A DNA stretch of 36,851 nucleotides from Candidatus Omnitrophota bacterium (GTDB taxonomy: Bacteria; Omnitrophota; Gorgyraeia; Gygaellales; Profunditerraquicolaceae). The position numbers and the translations under genes are program-made. Shown piece after piece: positions 1-10,793 of this stretch. Each line of letters opens with the position of its first letter. The stretch's first letter is position 1. Below the pieces are notes generated by a model. It did not search any database. It was not told where the DNA came from and worked only from the letters and a program-made list of their open reading frames with translations. Where the stretch lies: assembly GCA_020058085.1 (NCBI GenBank), contig JAGVER010000015.1:1-36851 (forward strand), in the 5' to 3' direction.

Positions 1-99
1 GGACCTTGCCTTTTAAGGCAAGGATGGATAATGGCCGCTCAAGTATCCAGCTTTTAGGGCTTCAAGAAACCGCGGGCTTTAGCCCGCGGAGCTTCATTT
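1..99. repeat. composite palindromic repeat, copy 1 (truncated by the window edge)
   Basis: ccttgccttttaaggcaaggatggataatggccgctcaagtat and gcttcaagaaaccgcgggctttagcccgcggagcttcattt are shared with 31507-31612. Confidence 0.9.
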
Positions 100-1193
100 T
101 CTTCTAGGAAAGACCTGACTACGCTAGAAACAAATTCCGCCTGTTTCTTTGTTAAATCAAAGAAAGATGGCAACCATAACCCGCGCGAGGATATATCCGA
201 AGAATTAGAAAATTTACTACCGCTAACCATGTAAGGTTTTTGTGTATGCAAAGGGTACCAAAAAGGACGACAACCGATATTAAATTTTGCCAAAACAGAT
301 TCTATTTTCTTTCTATTATAGACCAAAATATCCGTCCACTGCGCTACCTCGCCGTCTTCGTTTTCAAGAGAAGGTAAGACTACACCCGGAGAGTCCGATA
401 ACATTTCTTGATACCATTTATCTCTTTGCCTAGCTTGAAAAAGGCGGTTAGGAAGACTCTCTAATTGAGCAATGCCTATAGCAGCCTGAATGTTAGTTAA
501 TTTAAAATTATAACCCATAACTGGATGCAAATCATTTCCGCCGGTACCTTGAAAACGACGCCCCTGGTCTTTTAACTCAAGGAGCCGATTATGTAATTTA
601 CTATTATTAGTAGCAATCATCCCCCCTTGCCCCGTAGTCACTGTCTTATTGGCGGAAAAGGAGAAACACCCTGCATCTCCGAAAACACCTAGATAGCGGC
701 CCTTATATTTTGAACCTAATCCCTCCGTTGCGTCACAGATTATGGATAACCCTTTTCTTTTAGCCAACAGCTCTAACAATTCGTAATTAGCAGCTCTACC
801 ATTTACATCAACAGGTACAATAGCCTTAGTGCGGGGGCCGATATTTTTAGCCACCGCATTTATATCAATCGTAAACCTATGCGGCTCAATATCTACAAGT
901 TTTACTTTAGCTCCAGTTAAACGCACAGCATTAGCAGTAGCAATAAAAGTCAAATCAGGTACAATAACTTCATCACCAGCCCCAACACCCATTCCCATTA
1001 GCGCCAGAGCAATCGCGGCCGTACCACTAGTTACCCCAACGCAGTATTTTGCTCCGATAAATTCCGCGATTTTCTTTTCAAAAAGCCGTGTATAACTACC
1101 ATCGTTTAAATAATTACTCTCAATTACTTTAATTGCCAGCTCTTTTTCGCGTCTGCCGGTTTTAGGCAAAAACCAGGGGATATATTTTTTCAT
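54..1193 (-). CDS. DegT/DnrJ/EryC1/StrS-family PLP-dependent sugar aminotransferase
   Basis: ORF of 379 aa; GVTSGTAAIALAL, DEVIVPDLTFIATANAV and FSFSANKTVTTGQGGM motifs typical of the family. The last ~14 residues (NEAPRAKARGFLKP) are encoded by a repeat. Confidence 0.93.
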   Translation of the reverse strand: MKKYIPWFLPKTGRREKELAIKVIESNYLNDGSYTRLFEKKIAEFIGAKYCVGVTSGTAAIALALMGMGVGAGDEVIVPDLTFIATANAVRLTGAKVKLVDIEPHRFTIDINAVAKNIGPRTKAIVPVDVNGRAANYELLELLAKRKGLSIICDATEGLGSKYKGRYLGVFGDAGCFSFSANKTVTTGQGGMIATNNSKLHNRLLELKDQGRRFQGTGGNDLHPVMGYNFKLTNIQAAIGIAQLESLPNRLFQARQRDKWYQEMLSDSPGVVLPSLENEDGEVAQWTDILVYNRKKIESVLAKFNIGCRPFWYPLHTQKPYMVSGSKFSNSSDISSRGLWLPSFFDLTKKQAEFVSSVVRSFLEENEAPRAKARGFLKP

Positions 1194-1741
1194 AGTTTAT
1201 TTTCTAAGCACTTCTCAATAAGCTTAACCTGCCGTAAAACATTCTTGCGGTTACGCTTCTTAATAAATCTAAGCGGGATCCCCGCATATACCGACCATGG
1301 CTTAAACTTATAATTAGGAGTAACAAAACTTAAAGCTCCAATTACCACACCTTCTGGAATATCATTAGCCGGCATGATCACCGTATTTGCCCCTACAGCC
1401 GTAAAATTACCAATTCGAACATCACCGGTAATAAAATTATTCTTAACCTCACCGATTATTTCAAATACCTGCGGTGGGATTATGGTTACGATATCATTTG
1501 CAAAATCATCGCTAGCGCACCAGACTTTTACACCGGAGGAAAGACTACTGTAATCACCAAGTGTAAATTGCCATTCTTTACCACCTGCAATACTACAGCC
1601 AGAGGCAAGATGAGAACATTTCCCCACCCTAACTTTTGTTGAGAAATAGCTGAAGTCGTCGATCACTGAATACTCACCCACTATAAAATTGCCTGGGCAT
1701 CTAATTCTTATATTCTTTGATATAATAGGAGACATTTTCAT
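1190..1741 (-). CDS. hexapeptide-repeat (left-handed beta-helix) acyltransferase
   Basis: 183 aa; repeated [LIV]Gxxxx motifs and C-terminal VYAGIPLRFIKKR signature of sugar O/N-acetyltransferases. Confidence 0.85.
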   Translation of the reverse strand: MKMSPIISKNIRIRCPGNFIVGEYSVIDDFSYFSTKVRVGKCSHLASGCSIAGGKEWQFTLGDYSSLSSGVKVWCASDDFANDIVTIIPPQVFEIIGEVKNNFITGDVRIGNFTAVGANTVIMPANDIPEGVVIGALSFVTPNYKFKPWSVYAGIPLRFIKKRNRKNVLRQVKLIEKCLENKL

Positions 1742-1749
1742 CTTATCCT

Positions 1750-2955
1750 TTATTTTTTAACTATTCCCCAAAGATCAATTACCTTTTTTCCACGGGGAAT
1801 TTTCAAGACCTTATAGGCAGAATGAGGCACTCCGATTATGATAATATCACTGGATTTCAACAATTTCTCCTTGCTAACAAAGGTGCAATCTTTGGCAAAC
1901 TCATCGGAATAATAAACTTTTGCTCCATGAAATCTTAAGATTTTTCCCAGTTTGTAGGAGAGCGAATCTCTAATATCATCTATATCTGCCTTAAAAGTCA
2001 TCCCCAAAATACCTATTTTGGTTTTACTTAAATCGTGCTTCTGCCTTAATTTATTTACTAAGAAATTAGGCAACCCTTCATTGACCAACATAGCCGCATG
2101 CCCCAAAACAAAGTTATCACTACTAAACGCAACCAGCTGCATTGTATCCTTCAAAAGACAAGGCCCTGCGGCAAAACCAGCAGTAGGTAAAGTGGCTGTC
2201 CTTCCATAACCTTCTGTCATTGCCTGACGAACCTTATTGTAATCAACGCCAAAATCTCTGGCAATCATGTAAAACTGGTTGGTCACGGCAAACTGTATAT
2301 ACCTCCAAGAGTTGGAAAATAATTTAACCAACTCTGCTTCCTCTATCGAAGTCTTGATAATTTTAGGCGAGATAAGCCCAAACAACTTCGCAGCCTCATC
2401 TACCGCCTCAGCAGTCATACCGGAAACAATTTGAGGCAATTCCTCTAATTCTTTAACAGCATACCCCTGCACGATCCTCTCCGGACAATAAGCTATGCGC
2501 CAACTATTAGCGCTGCCGCCTAGTATTTTCAAGATCTGTTGGCAGGTATGGGGATATACGGTGCTGCGCACGATAATAACCTGATCTCTACGTAAATACT
2601 TCTTTAATTTTAGGAAAATTTCCAGAAAAACGCGGGTTTTAGGATTAAGATACTCATCGATAGGAGTACCTAAAGCAATAATTATGTATTTTCCTTTTGA
2701 GACACTCTTTAAATCAAGAGATACCGCAAGTTTTCCGTTTTTTAAAACATTTTTCAGAATGGGTTGGGCGCCATATTCAATGAAAGGCATAATACCTCTT
2801 TTAACCAATCCGGCTTTTACAGAATCGATGTCGGTTAAACATGTTTTTAACCCCTCTTTGGCAAATATTAGGCCCAACGGTAAACCCACATGCCCCAATC
2901 CGCCAATTACTACCACATCAAAAGGAAAACGAGATTTACTTTTCTTACTCATCAA
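1750..2955 (-). CDS. nucleotide-sugar dehydrogenase (UDP-glucose/GDP-mannose dehydrogenase family)
   Basis: Rossmann motif VVIGGLGHVGLPLG, YCPERIVQGYA, catalytic-Cys region AAGPCLLKDTMQL, C-terminal GMTFKADIDDIRDS. Confidence 0.92.
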   Translation of the reverse strand: MMSKKSKSRFPFDVVVIGGLGHVGLPLGLIFAKEGLKTCLTDIDSVKAGLVKRGIMPFIEYGAQPILKNVLKNGKLAVSLDLKSVSKGKYIIIALGTPIDEYLNPKTRVFLEIFLKLKKYLRRDQVIIVRSTVYPHTCQQILKILGGSANSWRIAYCPERIVQGYAVKELEELPQIVSGMTAEAVDEAAKLFGLISPKIIKTSIEEAELVKLFSNSWRYIQFAVTNQFYMIARDFGVDYNKVRQAMTEGYGRTATLPTAGFAAGPCLLKDTMQLVAFSSDNFVLGHAAMLVNEGLPNFLVNKLRQKHDLSKTKIGILGMTFKADIDDIRDSLSYKLGKILRFHGAKVYYSDEFAKDCTFVSKEKLLKSSDIIIIGVPHSAYKVLKIPRGKKVIDLWGIVKK

Positions 2956-3159
2956 GAATTACCCTCCGGTCTAATGATTATTTCTCTTCATATCTATAAT
3001 AACTACTTATAACCATATTCGAACTGCTCTACAGTTATTTTTTTGCATCTTTCAATTGCTGCTAAAATCGATACAATGATCCTTAAGATAACCAAGCGGA
3101 AATTCCATATTTGAGGGAATATTATAACATTAAGGCGAGAGAAATAAAAGGTTTTTTAC

Positions 3160-3927
3160 TTAGAAAGGGATGGTAACGCCAGCTTCAATACCATGCTGAT
3201 CCTGACGTTTTTTTAGCCTTATAAAAGCTTTAACATCAAGGGTTTTCAAGAATTTATGCGTTATAGAAAGAGTCAACCCCAAAGGCTCTCCGAACTCGTT
3301 TTTAAGCGCAAATTGAACGTTATCACGGCCAAAGGTTACCTCTGCCACAAATTCTATTGCCTTTAGATTACCCTTGCCATAATCCATCTGAAAAGTTAGC
3401 CCCAAATTACGTCCAAACTTCCATTCGCCGTAGAGAATTAGCATCTGACCGGGTAAAGTCAAGCGACTTTGACGAATACCTATACCAATACGGTAACAGA
3501 TCTGGCCTTTCTTAGGATAAATTACTGGTGATTCAAGCTGAACTTTGAATTCAAAGCGCGAAGTTGAACTACCTTCGAGGAAATAGAGAATGCGATTAGC
3601 TGAAGACAACTTCCAGTAGCCCTTAAAGATTAGAGTATCGCGGCCGTCTTCAGAAATATACTCAATCCGCTGATTATTGTTTAGTTTCCAGCTACCCTTA
3701 AAAGTAAAAGTTTCCCTTGGGCCTTTGCGGCCGGTGGCTTCAAAACAAAGTTCGTTGTAATTATTGGCGCGCCAAGTGCCTTTAAGTTTAAGGATACGCA
3801 GACGTGAAAGAGGGGCTCTCCCCTCTGGGGAGAGCCCCTCTTCCGCTACTGTTTGGGTAGTTTCGACAACGATTGAATCAGATTCAGCTACAATAAAACG
3901 CCTACGGATATTATCGCTGCGCTTCAT
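3160..3927 (-). CDS. hypothetical protein of repeated beta-hairpin units, ending in an aromatic residue
   Basis: 255 aa; internal repeats ([15 protein letters not shown] / [17 protein letters not shown] / [17 protein letters not shown]); alternating hydrophobic pattern; C-terminus VTIPF. Confidence 0.7.
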   Translation of the reverse strand: MKRSDNIRRRFIVAESDSIVVETTQTVAEEGLSPEGRAPLSRLRILKLKGTWRANNYNELCFEATGRKGPRETFTFKGSWKLNNNQRIEYISEDGRDTLIFKGYWKLSSANRILYFLEGSSTSRFEFKVQLESPVIYPKKGQICYRIGIGIRQSRLTLPGQMLILYGEWKFGRNLGLTFQMDYGKGNLKAIEFVAEVTFGRDNVQFALKNEFGEPLGLTLSITHKFLKTLDVKAFIRLKKRQDQHGIEAGVTIPF

Positions 3928-4984
3928 AGATCTCTTTAACTGTCTCTTCTATGCCGTATTTGTAATCCCATGTAGGATAATGTGATTTAAATTTCGATAC
4001 GTCGCTAATCCACCAGATATGATCACCAATACGGTTTTTATCTATGTATTCGTAGTTTAGTTTCTTTCCAGTTAATTTCTGACAAAGGTCGATTGCCTCT
4101 AAGATAGAGATGTTCGCGAAGCGACCACCGCCGATGTTATAAACTTCTCCGGAACGCGGAGCCTGAAAAAAGTGATAAAACGCGTTCACTAAGTCATAGG
4201 AATGGATATTATCGCGCACCTGTTTGCCTTTATAACCATAGATCATATATTTGCGGCCGGTGATCGCGCATTTAACAAAATATGATAAAAACCCATGTAA
4301 TTCAGCACCTGAATGCGCAGGTCCGGTAAGGCAACCGCCACGAAAAATCGCGGTCTTAAGACTAAAGTAGCGACCGTATTCCTGTGTCATTATGTCGGCA
4401 GCGACCTTAGAAGCACCAAATACTGAATGTAGGCAACTATCTATACTCATAGACTCATCAATACCTTTGTAGTATTGGTGAGTCCCGGTAAGTTCATAGC
4501 GCTTTTCAAGTTCAATTAAAGGCAGAAAGTTTGGCCTCTCTCCATAAACTTTGTTCGTTGAAGTGAATATGAATACTGCTTGCGGGGAATATTTCCTGAA
4601 CGCTTCCAGCAAAACAAGCGTACCTTGCGCATTAACTCCAAAATCTATCATGGGATCTTTCGCTGCCCAATCATGAGATGGCTGGGCCGCGGCATGAACA
4701 ATTAAGACAATATCTGAAACGTATTTCTTAAATATCTTGTTAATTTGATTATCATTACGGATATCTACAGAGTAATGCTTGTAGTTTTTGTATTTCGCCT
4801 GCAACCGCTTCTGGTTCCAGAGAACAGAACCATCCTTGCCAAAAAAACTTTTACGCATATTATTGTCAATACCAACGATATCAAAACCTTTTCCAGCGAA
4901 GAAACTTACGGTTTCAGATCCGATTAATCCACAGGAACCGGTAACTAAGACGACTGACATATTTAAAAGCCCTCCATAAGCCAA
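3911..4984 (-). CDS. NAD-dependent epimerase, CDP-paratose 2-epimerase (tyvelose epimerase)-like
   Basis: [74 protein letters not shown] motifs. Confidence 0.88.
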   Translation of the reverse strand: MAYGGLLNMSVVLVTGSCGLIGSETVSFFAGKGFDIVGIDNNMRKSFFGKDGSVLWNQKRLQAKYKNYKHYSVDIRNDNQINKIFKKYVSDIVLIVHAAAQPSHDWAAKDPMIDFGVNAQGTLVLLEAFRKYSPQAVFIFTSTNKVYGERPNFLPLIELEKRYELTGTHQYYKGIDESMSIDSCLHSVFGASKVAADIMTQEYGRYFSLKTAIFRGGCLTGPAHSGAELHGFLSYFVKCAITGRKYMIYGYKGKQVRDNIHSYDLVNAFYHFFQAPRSGEVYNIGGGRFANISILEAIDLCQKLTGKKLNYEYIDKNRIGDHIWWISDVSKFKSHYPTWDYKYGIEETVKEIYEAQR

Positions 4985-5976
4985 GTTTTATTCTCTAAAT
5001 ACCAGTCTATGGTAAGCTTAATCCCCTCTTTAAAATCGACCTTCGGTTTCCAGCCAAGCTCTTTCTTAATTTTAGAGGAATTTAGCGAATACCTTATATC
5101 GTGTCCGGGCCGGTCTTTGACAAATTTGTAGCGGTTCTGGCTTACGCCTAAATTCCTCAAGATGAGTTTTACTGTGTCAATATTTTTACTCTCTATTCCG
5201 CTACCTAGATTATATAGCGCTCCTATCTTACCCTTTCGCATAATCTGCATAATCCCTTTAGCGCAATCATTAACATAAAGCCACTCGCGGACATTCTGGC
5301 CTCTAGCATAAACAGGGACCTTGCCACCCTTAAGCACGCTTTTTATTGCTAAAGGAATTAATTTTTCCGGGAATTGCCATGGGCCATAGTTATTACAGGG
5401 ACGGATAATTATCGCGGGGAAATTATAAGTCCTGACATAAGCCTGTACTAGAAGATCAGCTGCTGCCTTAGAGGCAGCGTAAGGGCTATTCGATTTAATT
5501 GACGAGCTTTCGCTGAATTTGCCGTTTGGAATCTCTCCGTAAACTTCATCAGTTGAGATAAAAATAAACTTCTTTATATTATACTTACGACAAGCATCAA
5601 GTAGCACCTGTGTGCCTCGAATATTGGTTTCAATGAACGGCGAAGCATCGTTAATACTACGGTCAACGTGCGATTCAGCAGCGAAGTGCACAACAATATC
5701 TGGCTTTTCTTTTTGAAAAATAGATTGAATGCCGGTTTTATCGCAGATATCTGTTCTATAGAATTTAAATTTACCTTTTACTTCTTCAAGGCGCTTGAGG
5801 TCGCCGGCATAGGTAAGTTTATCAATTATAACTAAGCCGTAGGGGAGGTTTAAACCTCCCCTACGGCAAGAATAGCTCCCCTTGGGAAAATAGAACCATC
5901 TCCATTCTTTTACAAAAGCGCTGCCGATAAAACCTGCACCACCAGTAACTAAGATTTTAGGTAATCTCTTACGCAT
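4963..5976 (-). CDS. rfbB: dTDP-glucose 4,6-dehydratase
   Basis: [55 protein letters not shown] motifs; carries an extra segment before [10 protein letters not shown]. Confidence 0.92.
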   Translation of the reverse strand: MRKRLPKILVTGGAGFIGSAFVKEWRWFYFPKGSYSCRRGGLNLPYGLVIIDKLTYAGDLKRLEEVKGKFKFYRTDICDKTGIQSIFQKEKPDIVVHFAAESHVDRSINDASPFIETNIRGTQVLLDACRKYNIKKFIFISTDEVYGEIPNGKFSESSSIKSNSPYAASKAAADLLVQAYVRTYNFPAIIIRPCNNYGPWQFPEKLIPLAIKSVLKGGKVPVYARGQNVREWLYVNDCAKGIMQIMRKGKIGALYNLGSGIESKNIDTVKLILRNLGVSQNRYKFVKDRPGHDIRYSLNSSKIKKELGWKPKVDFKEGIKLTIDWYLENKTWLMEGF

Positions 5977-6782
5977 TCGTCTAAAACTGAATTGATATTC
6001 CTTACTTTGAAACCACTCTTTTCAAGTTTGGTTGTTGACAAAACCAGATTGGTCCTTACTAATCTTAATTTCTTTAACGCGATTACCTTAAACTTACAGA
6101 GAGGAATATGCTTTTGATATACCTGCATAAGCTTAGGGTAACGCAGGCCGCCTTTATTTACCAGATTATATATTCCTTTAGCGTCAATACTAAGTAAATG
6201 GTTAATTGCCCTGACAAAATCCGGAATATAGGTTACAGAATTAGGAATATCAATAACCTTATTATACTTTAGGAGCTTATCCAATAGATTCTTGGGGTGC
6301 TTTTCGTTAATAAGCGGAATCCTCATCCGGATAATTAAAATATTATAATCACGAGAAAATTTCGCAATTGCCCTCTCAGCGTAAATTTTACTGCGGCTAT
6401 AAAATAACTTGAAAAAATAATCCTCGCTCTCTTCTTCTATTGGCCTACTCTTCTTATAGTCAAAATTAAATATGCAACCGCTTGATATATGAACCAATTT
6501 TATATTATTACGCAGCGCAACTTCTAGAAGAATTACCGGAACAAAGCTATTCGCCAATAAAACTCCGTCTATATCTTGCTCGCAATCATCGACATTCCTC
6601 TTACCGGTCAAACCGATACAGTTAATTATTACTTGAGGTTTATGTCTTTTAACTACTTTTTCGGCGTCTTTATAAGATTTTATTAAGCAATCGGTTATCT
6701 GACAATTCAATGCTTTTTGCAAACGCTCACCGATAAAACCTTTGCCTAATATAAGTATTTTTTTATTCATTAGCGAGACCAT
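5949..6782 (-). CDS. sugar-nucleotide reductase, dTDP-4-dehydrorhamnose reductase (RmlD)-like
   Basis: [30 protein letters not shown]; position in the dTDP-sugar cluster. Confidence 0.75.
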   Translation of the reverse strand: MVSLMNKKILILGKGFIGERLQKALNCQITDCLIKSYKDAEKVVKRHKPQVIINCIGLTGKRNVDDCEQDIDGVLLANSFVPVILLEVALRNNIKLVHISSGCIFNFDYKKSRPIEEESEDYFFKLFYSRSKIYAERAIAKFSRDYNILIIRMRIPLINEKHPKNLLDKLLKYNKVIDIPNSVTYIPDFVRAINHLLSIDAKGIYNLVNKGGLRYPKLMQVYQKHIPLCKFKVIALKKLRLVRTNLVLSTTKLEKSGFKVRNINSVLDECVRDYLKS

Positions 6783-7644
6783 TTAAATACTGGCCATAAC
6801 TCGTGGGAATACTACCAGCTAATTTTAGCAACTGTGCCTTTTTGATATAGCCCATACGATAGGCCACTTCTTCGGGACAACCAATCTTTAAACCCTGCCG
6901 CTCTTCTATTGTTTTTATAAAGACTGAGGCGTCTATAAGCGACTCGGGTGTGCCGGTATCAAGCCAAGCGTGCCCTCGCCCTAAAAACTGCACCTTAAGT
7001 TTTCCTTTTTTAATGTATTCATTATTGACACTGGTAATTTCCAGTTCGCCGCGGCTTGAAGGCTTAAGCCTTTTGGCAATTTTAACCACATTATTATCAT
7101 AAAAATAAAGCCCCGAAACCACCCAATTCGATTTTGGCTTCTTAGGCTTTTCAACGATAGAAACAACCCTACATTTCTTATCAAACCCAATCACTCCATA
7201 ACGCGCAGGGTCTTTAACCATATAACCGAAAACAACTGCACCGTTTTTTATTTTTGCCGAATTCTGGAGCAATTCACTAAGGTTAAAACCGTAAAATATG
7301 TTATCCCCTAAGATTAGGCAGACGCTATCTTTACCGATAAACTTTTCTCCGAGAATAAAGCTTTGGGCAATACCTTTTGGCTCATTCTGAACCAGATAGG
7401 ATATCTTAATTCCAAGGCTTGATCCATCGCCTAATAGATCCTTAAATCTGGGAGTATCTTTAAGAGTAGAGATGACCAATATCTCTTTAATTCCGGCAAG
7501 CATAAGCACAGATAAAGGATAATAAATCATTGGCTTATCATAAATCGGAAGCATCTGCTTACAAACACCCTTTGTAATAGGATATAGCCTTGTAGCCTTA
7601 CCACCGGCGAGGATTATCCCTTTCACCTTACCCCCTTTTCCCAT
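6763..7644 (-). CDS. rfbA: glucose-1-phosphate thymidylyltransferase
   Basis: [44 protein letters not shown] signature; [12 protein letters not shown]. Confidence 0.96.
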   Translation of the reverse strand: MGKGGKVKGIILAGGKATRLYPITKGVCKQMLPIYDKPMIYYPLSVLMLAGIKEILVISTLKDTPRFKDLLGDGSSLGIKISYLVQNEPKGIAQSFILGEKFIGKDSVCLILGDNIFYGFNLSELLQNSAKIKNGAVVFGYMVKDPARYGVIGFDKKCRVVSIVEKPKKPKSNWVVSGLYFYDNNVVKIAKRLKPSSRGELEITSVNNEYIKKGKLKVQFLGRGHAWLDTGTPESLIDASVFIKTIEERQGLKIGCPEEVAYRMGYIKKAQLLKLAGSIPTSYGQYLNGLANE

Positions 7645-7909
7645 ATTTAAAATACATGAATATGAGTATCACCAATGTTACTAAAGATACAAAGTTCGCG
7701 CATATTATTATCGGGTCTTTGCGGTAGAGACCGTAAATTACCCATAAGAAGACTCCTAAAGAAAGTTGAAAGAGAGTAAACGGACTGACGTCTTTGACAG
7801 ATTTTGTCCTTAAGGATTTGATTATCTGGGGAACAAAAGAAAGCATTGTGAGGGTTGCTGCTATTGAGCCGATTATTGTCCAAATCATAGATTTACCCGA
7901 TTTTAACAC
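7628..7909 (-). CDS. SemiSWEET / PQ-loop (MtN3-type) small membrane transporter
   Basis: 93 aa; three predicted TM helices; [24 protein letters not shown]-loop motif. Confidence 0.85.
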   Translation of the reverse strand: MLKSGKSMIWTIIGSIAATLTMLSFVPQIIKSLRTKSVKDVSPFTLFQLSLGVFLWVIYGLYRKDPIIICANFVSLVTLVILIFMYFKYGKRG

Positions 7910-9065
7910 TCAAAAAACGGCGGGAGCCTGCTTTAAGTATTCCGTTTTCTTTAGGAATAAAACTTTCCTTATCGACTTTTGTATTATTAAAACTTACCCC
8001 ACCCTGTTTAATTAAACGACGGACTTCATTCCCGCTTGCAGCAAGCTTGCTTTCAGTAAGTATCACGACAATATTCTTTTGACCATCGCTCCTAAATTCC
8101 GGCATATCTGCAGGGATTTCCTTTTGAGAGAAGACACGCGTAAACTCCTCTGCTTCTTTTTCCGCGGACTGCACAGAGTGATATTGGCTGATAATGAGCT
8201 TAGCTAAATTAACCTTGGCATCCCGAGGATGAATCTCCTTTACCTTAGCTAGATCTTCGTCAGTAAGCAACTCATAATATTTAATCATCATCTCGTCGGA
8301 TATTGACATGAGCTTACCGAACATATCTTTTGCCGACTCATTTATGCCGATATAATTACTATAGGATTTGCTCATCTTCTGGATGCCATCAGTACCCTCC
8401 AGAAGAGGCATAGTTAAAACGACTTGCGGCGGCTGATTATAATCCTTTTGCAGATCACGGCCAACCAAAAGATTAAAAATCTGGTCGGTTCCACCCAACT
8501 CTATATCTGACTTAAGCATTACTGAATCATATCCCTGAAGCACCGGATAAATAAATTCAGATATATAAATTGGTTTTTTATTATTCCTTCTTTGGGTAAA
8601 ATCTTCCCGCTCAAGCATCCTGTTCGCGGTGTAATGTGTAAGCAACCCGCTAAATTCAAGACCTTTCATTTTTTCAAACCATTTACTATTAAAAACAATT
8701 TTGAGCTTTGAAATATCAAGTATTCTGGCTACCTGTTTTTTATAAGTCTGGGCGTTTTTGGCGACTTCTTCTTTAGAGAGCTGCTTTCTAATTTCGGATC
8801 TTCCGCTTGGATCACCTATCTGGCCGGTAAAATCACCGATAAGAAAATAAACCTCATGACCTAAATCCTGAAACTGACGCAATTTCCGTAAGAGCACAGT
8901 ATGGCCTAGGTGCAAATCAGGCGCAGTCGGATCAAAACCTGCCTTAATCTTCAAGGGTCTTCGAGTTTTAATGCTCTCCTCGAGCTTTTTGCGCAACTCA
9001 ACCTCGGAAATTATCTCTACCGCTCCGCGCTTGATAATCTCTAATTGCCTGTTAATATCATACAT
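7893..9065 (-). CDS. tyrS: tyrosyl-tRNA synthetase
   Basis: [17 protein letters not shown] (HIGH region), QKMSKSYSN (KMSKS), C-terminal S4-like domain. Confidence 0.97.
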   Translation of the reverse strand: MYDINRQLEIIKRGAVEIISEVELRKKLEESIKTRRPLKIKAGFDPTAPDLHLGHTVLLRKLRQFQDLGHEVYFLIGDFTGQIGDPSGRSEIRKQLSKEEVAKNAQTYKKQVARILDISKLKIVFNSKWFEKMKGLEFSGLLTHYTANRMLEREDFTQRRNNKKPIYISEFIYPVLQGYDSVMLKSDIELGGTDQIFNLLVGRDLQKDYNQPPQVVLTMPLLEGTDGIQKMSKSYSNYIGINESAKDMFGKLMSISDEMMIKYYELLTDEDLAKVKEIHPRDAKVNLAKLIISQYHSVQSAEKEAEEFTRVFSQKEIPADMPEFRSDGQKNIVVILTESKLAASGNEVRRLIKQGGVSFNNTKVDKESFIPKENGILKAGSRRFLSVKIG

Positions 9066-9103
9066 AGCAATCCCTTTTTTAGGCTAACCGCTACAAACCA
9101 CTT

Positions 9104-10645
9104 TTATAACCTCGCGGTGAGGCCAATTTTAGCCTGCTCAACATCCACTTTAATTATCTTTACCTGAAGCTTATCACCTGGTTTCAACGTTAAAATAGCA
9201 TCTTTATCTATCTCGCTGGAGTAAATTAAACCCTCGAGTCCTTCTTCCATCTTAACAAATACGCCAAAATCTGTAAGACTAACCACCTCTGCTTCCATAA
9301 CCATATCCAGAGGATATTTCTCGGCGATCTTAGACCATGGATTATCTAAAAGCTGCTTGAGGCCTAAGGCAATACGCCTATTTTGGGCGTCCACCGAAAG
9401 AACCACCACATCGATTTTCTGCCCTTTCTTTAGAATATCCTGGGGATGGCCTATCCTCTTGGTCCAAGACATATCCGAGACATGAATCATCCCTTCAAGG
9501 TTAGAATCCAGTTCAATAAAAGCGCCATAGTCTGTAAACCCGCGCACCTTGCCAGAGACTTTATTCCCCTGCTGGTATTTTGCCTCTGCCTCAAGCCAAG
9601 GGTTCTGTTCCAATTGTTTTAAGCTAAGCGATATCCTGCGCGAATCTTTATCAACGCTGATTATCTGGGTTTCGACCATATCTCCAACAGCAAACATCTC
9701 TCCGGGATTATTTATTCTCTTAGTCCATGAGATTTCAGAGACGTGAATCAAACCCTCAATCCCCTTCTCCAACTCCACAAATACCCCGTAAGGAAGGATG
9801 TTAACTACCTTACCTTTAATCTTAGCGCCAACTGTGAATTTATCCACAATGTCAGACCAAGGATCAGCCATCCTCTGTTTCAAACCCAAGGAAACTTTCC
9901 CTGAGTCTTTATCCATATTAAGGATCATCACATCGATCTTATCGCCCAAAGCAACAACTTCCGAAGGATGACTTATCTTTGACCAAGCCATATCCGTAAT
10001 ATGAAGTAAACCATCCACTCCGCCTAAATCAATAAAGGCGCCAAAATCAGTAATAGCCTTAACTGTTCCAGAAGCAATATTGCCGATTTTTAATTCCTGC
10101 CAAATCTTATCCTTGGCAAAATCCCTCTCCTTTTGCACTGCTTCGCGACGGCTTAGAATAATACTGCGCCTTAAGTTATTAATCTTAACGATCTTGAAAC
10201 CGTACGGTTTATAGAGAATATCTTTATCCGCCATATTTTTAAAAGCAGAAAGGGACAAAGGCAAGAAACCCTCAATTCCCATAACATCAACAAGGAATCC
10301 GCCTTTAACTTTCTTAATCGGCCTGCCTTCGACCATTGTTCCATCATGAGAAAATTTAACAATCTTATCCCATCCCTGAACACGTATAGCTTTCTCACGC
10401 GATAAGATTATATTACCGGCATCGTTTTCTATTGTTTCGATGAAGAGCTCAACCTCTCTACCTACCTCTAAGTCTTGTTTAGAAAACTCAGTAATTGCGA
10501 CAATCCCCTCGGATTTAAAACCTACATCCACTAATACTTCTTTTGTTTTGATAGCCACAATCTTTCCTGTAATTACCTGCCCCTCTTTGATAACCTTAAT
10601 ACTTTGATTGTATAATTCTTCCAATTCTGATTTTGCCTGTGACAT
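9104..10645 (-). CDS. rpsA: 30S ribosomal protein S1, multiple S1 domains
   Basis: 513 aa with serial S1 motifs (GxVxxxTDFGAFIDLGGVDGLLHITDMAW etc.). Confidence 0.95.
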   Translation of the reverse strand: MSQAKSELEELYNQSIKVIKEGQVITGKIVAIKTKEVLVDVGFKSEGIVAITEFSKQDLEVGREVELFIETIENDAGNIILSREKAIRVQGWDKIVKFSHDGTMVEGRPIKKVKGGFLVDVMGIEGFLPLSLSAFKNMADKDILYKPYGFKIVKINNLRRSIILSRREAVQKERDFAKDKIWQELKIGNIASGTVKAITDFGAFIDLGGVDGLLHITDMAWSKISHPSEVVALGDKIDVMILNMDKDSGKVSLGLKQRMADPWSDIVDKFTVGAKIKGKVVNILPYGVFVELEKGIEGLIHVSEISWTKRINNPGEMFAVGDMVETQIISVDKDSRRISLSLKQLEQNPWLEAEAKYQQGNKVSGKVRGFTDYGAFIELDSNLEGMIHVSDMSWTKRIGHPQDILKKGQKIDVVVLSVDAQNRRIALGLKQLLDNPWSKIAEKYPLDMVMEAEVVSLTDFGVFVKMEEGLEGLIYSSEIDKDAILTLKPGDKLQVKIIKVDVEQAKIGLTARL

Positions 10646-10693
10646 TAAATTTTCTCCTTTTATTTTTATTATATTTTGTACTGCCTAGAATAT

Positions 10694-10780
10694 TAATTAT
10701 TTTTTTCCGATAGTTCTTTTACGCTAGCCATTATCATTGTAGCAATTTCATGATAAGGCTTCCCCCTTTCTATATCTATT
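10694..10780 (-). pseudogene. short start-less coding remnant (…ERGKPYHEIATMIMASVKELSEKNN*)
   Basis: Manual translation of the pgm-rpsA intergenic gap on the minus strand; protein-like C-terminal tail with no start codon. Confidence 0.3.
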
Positions 10781-10793
10781 TAATCGCATAACC

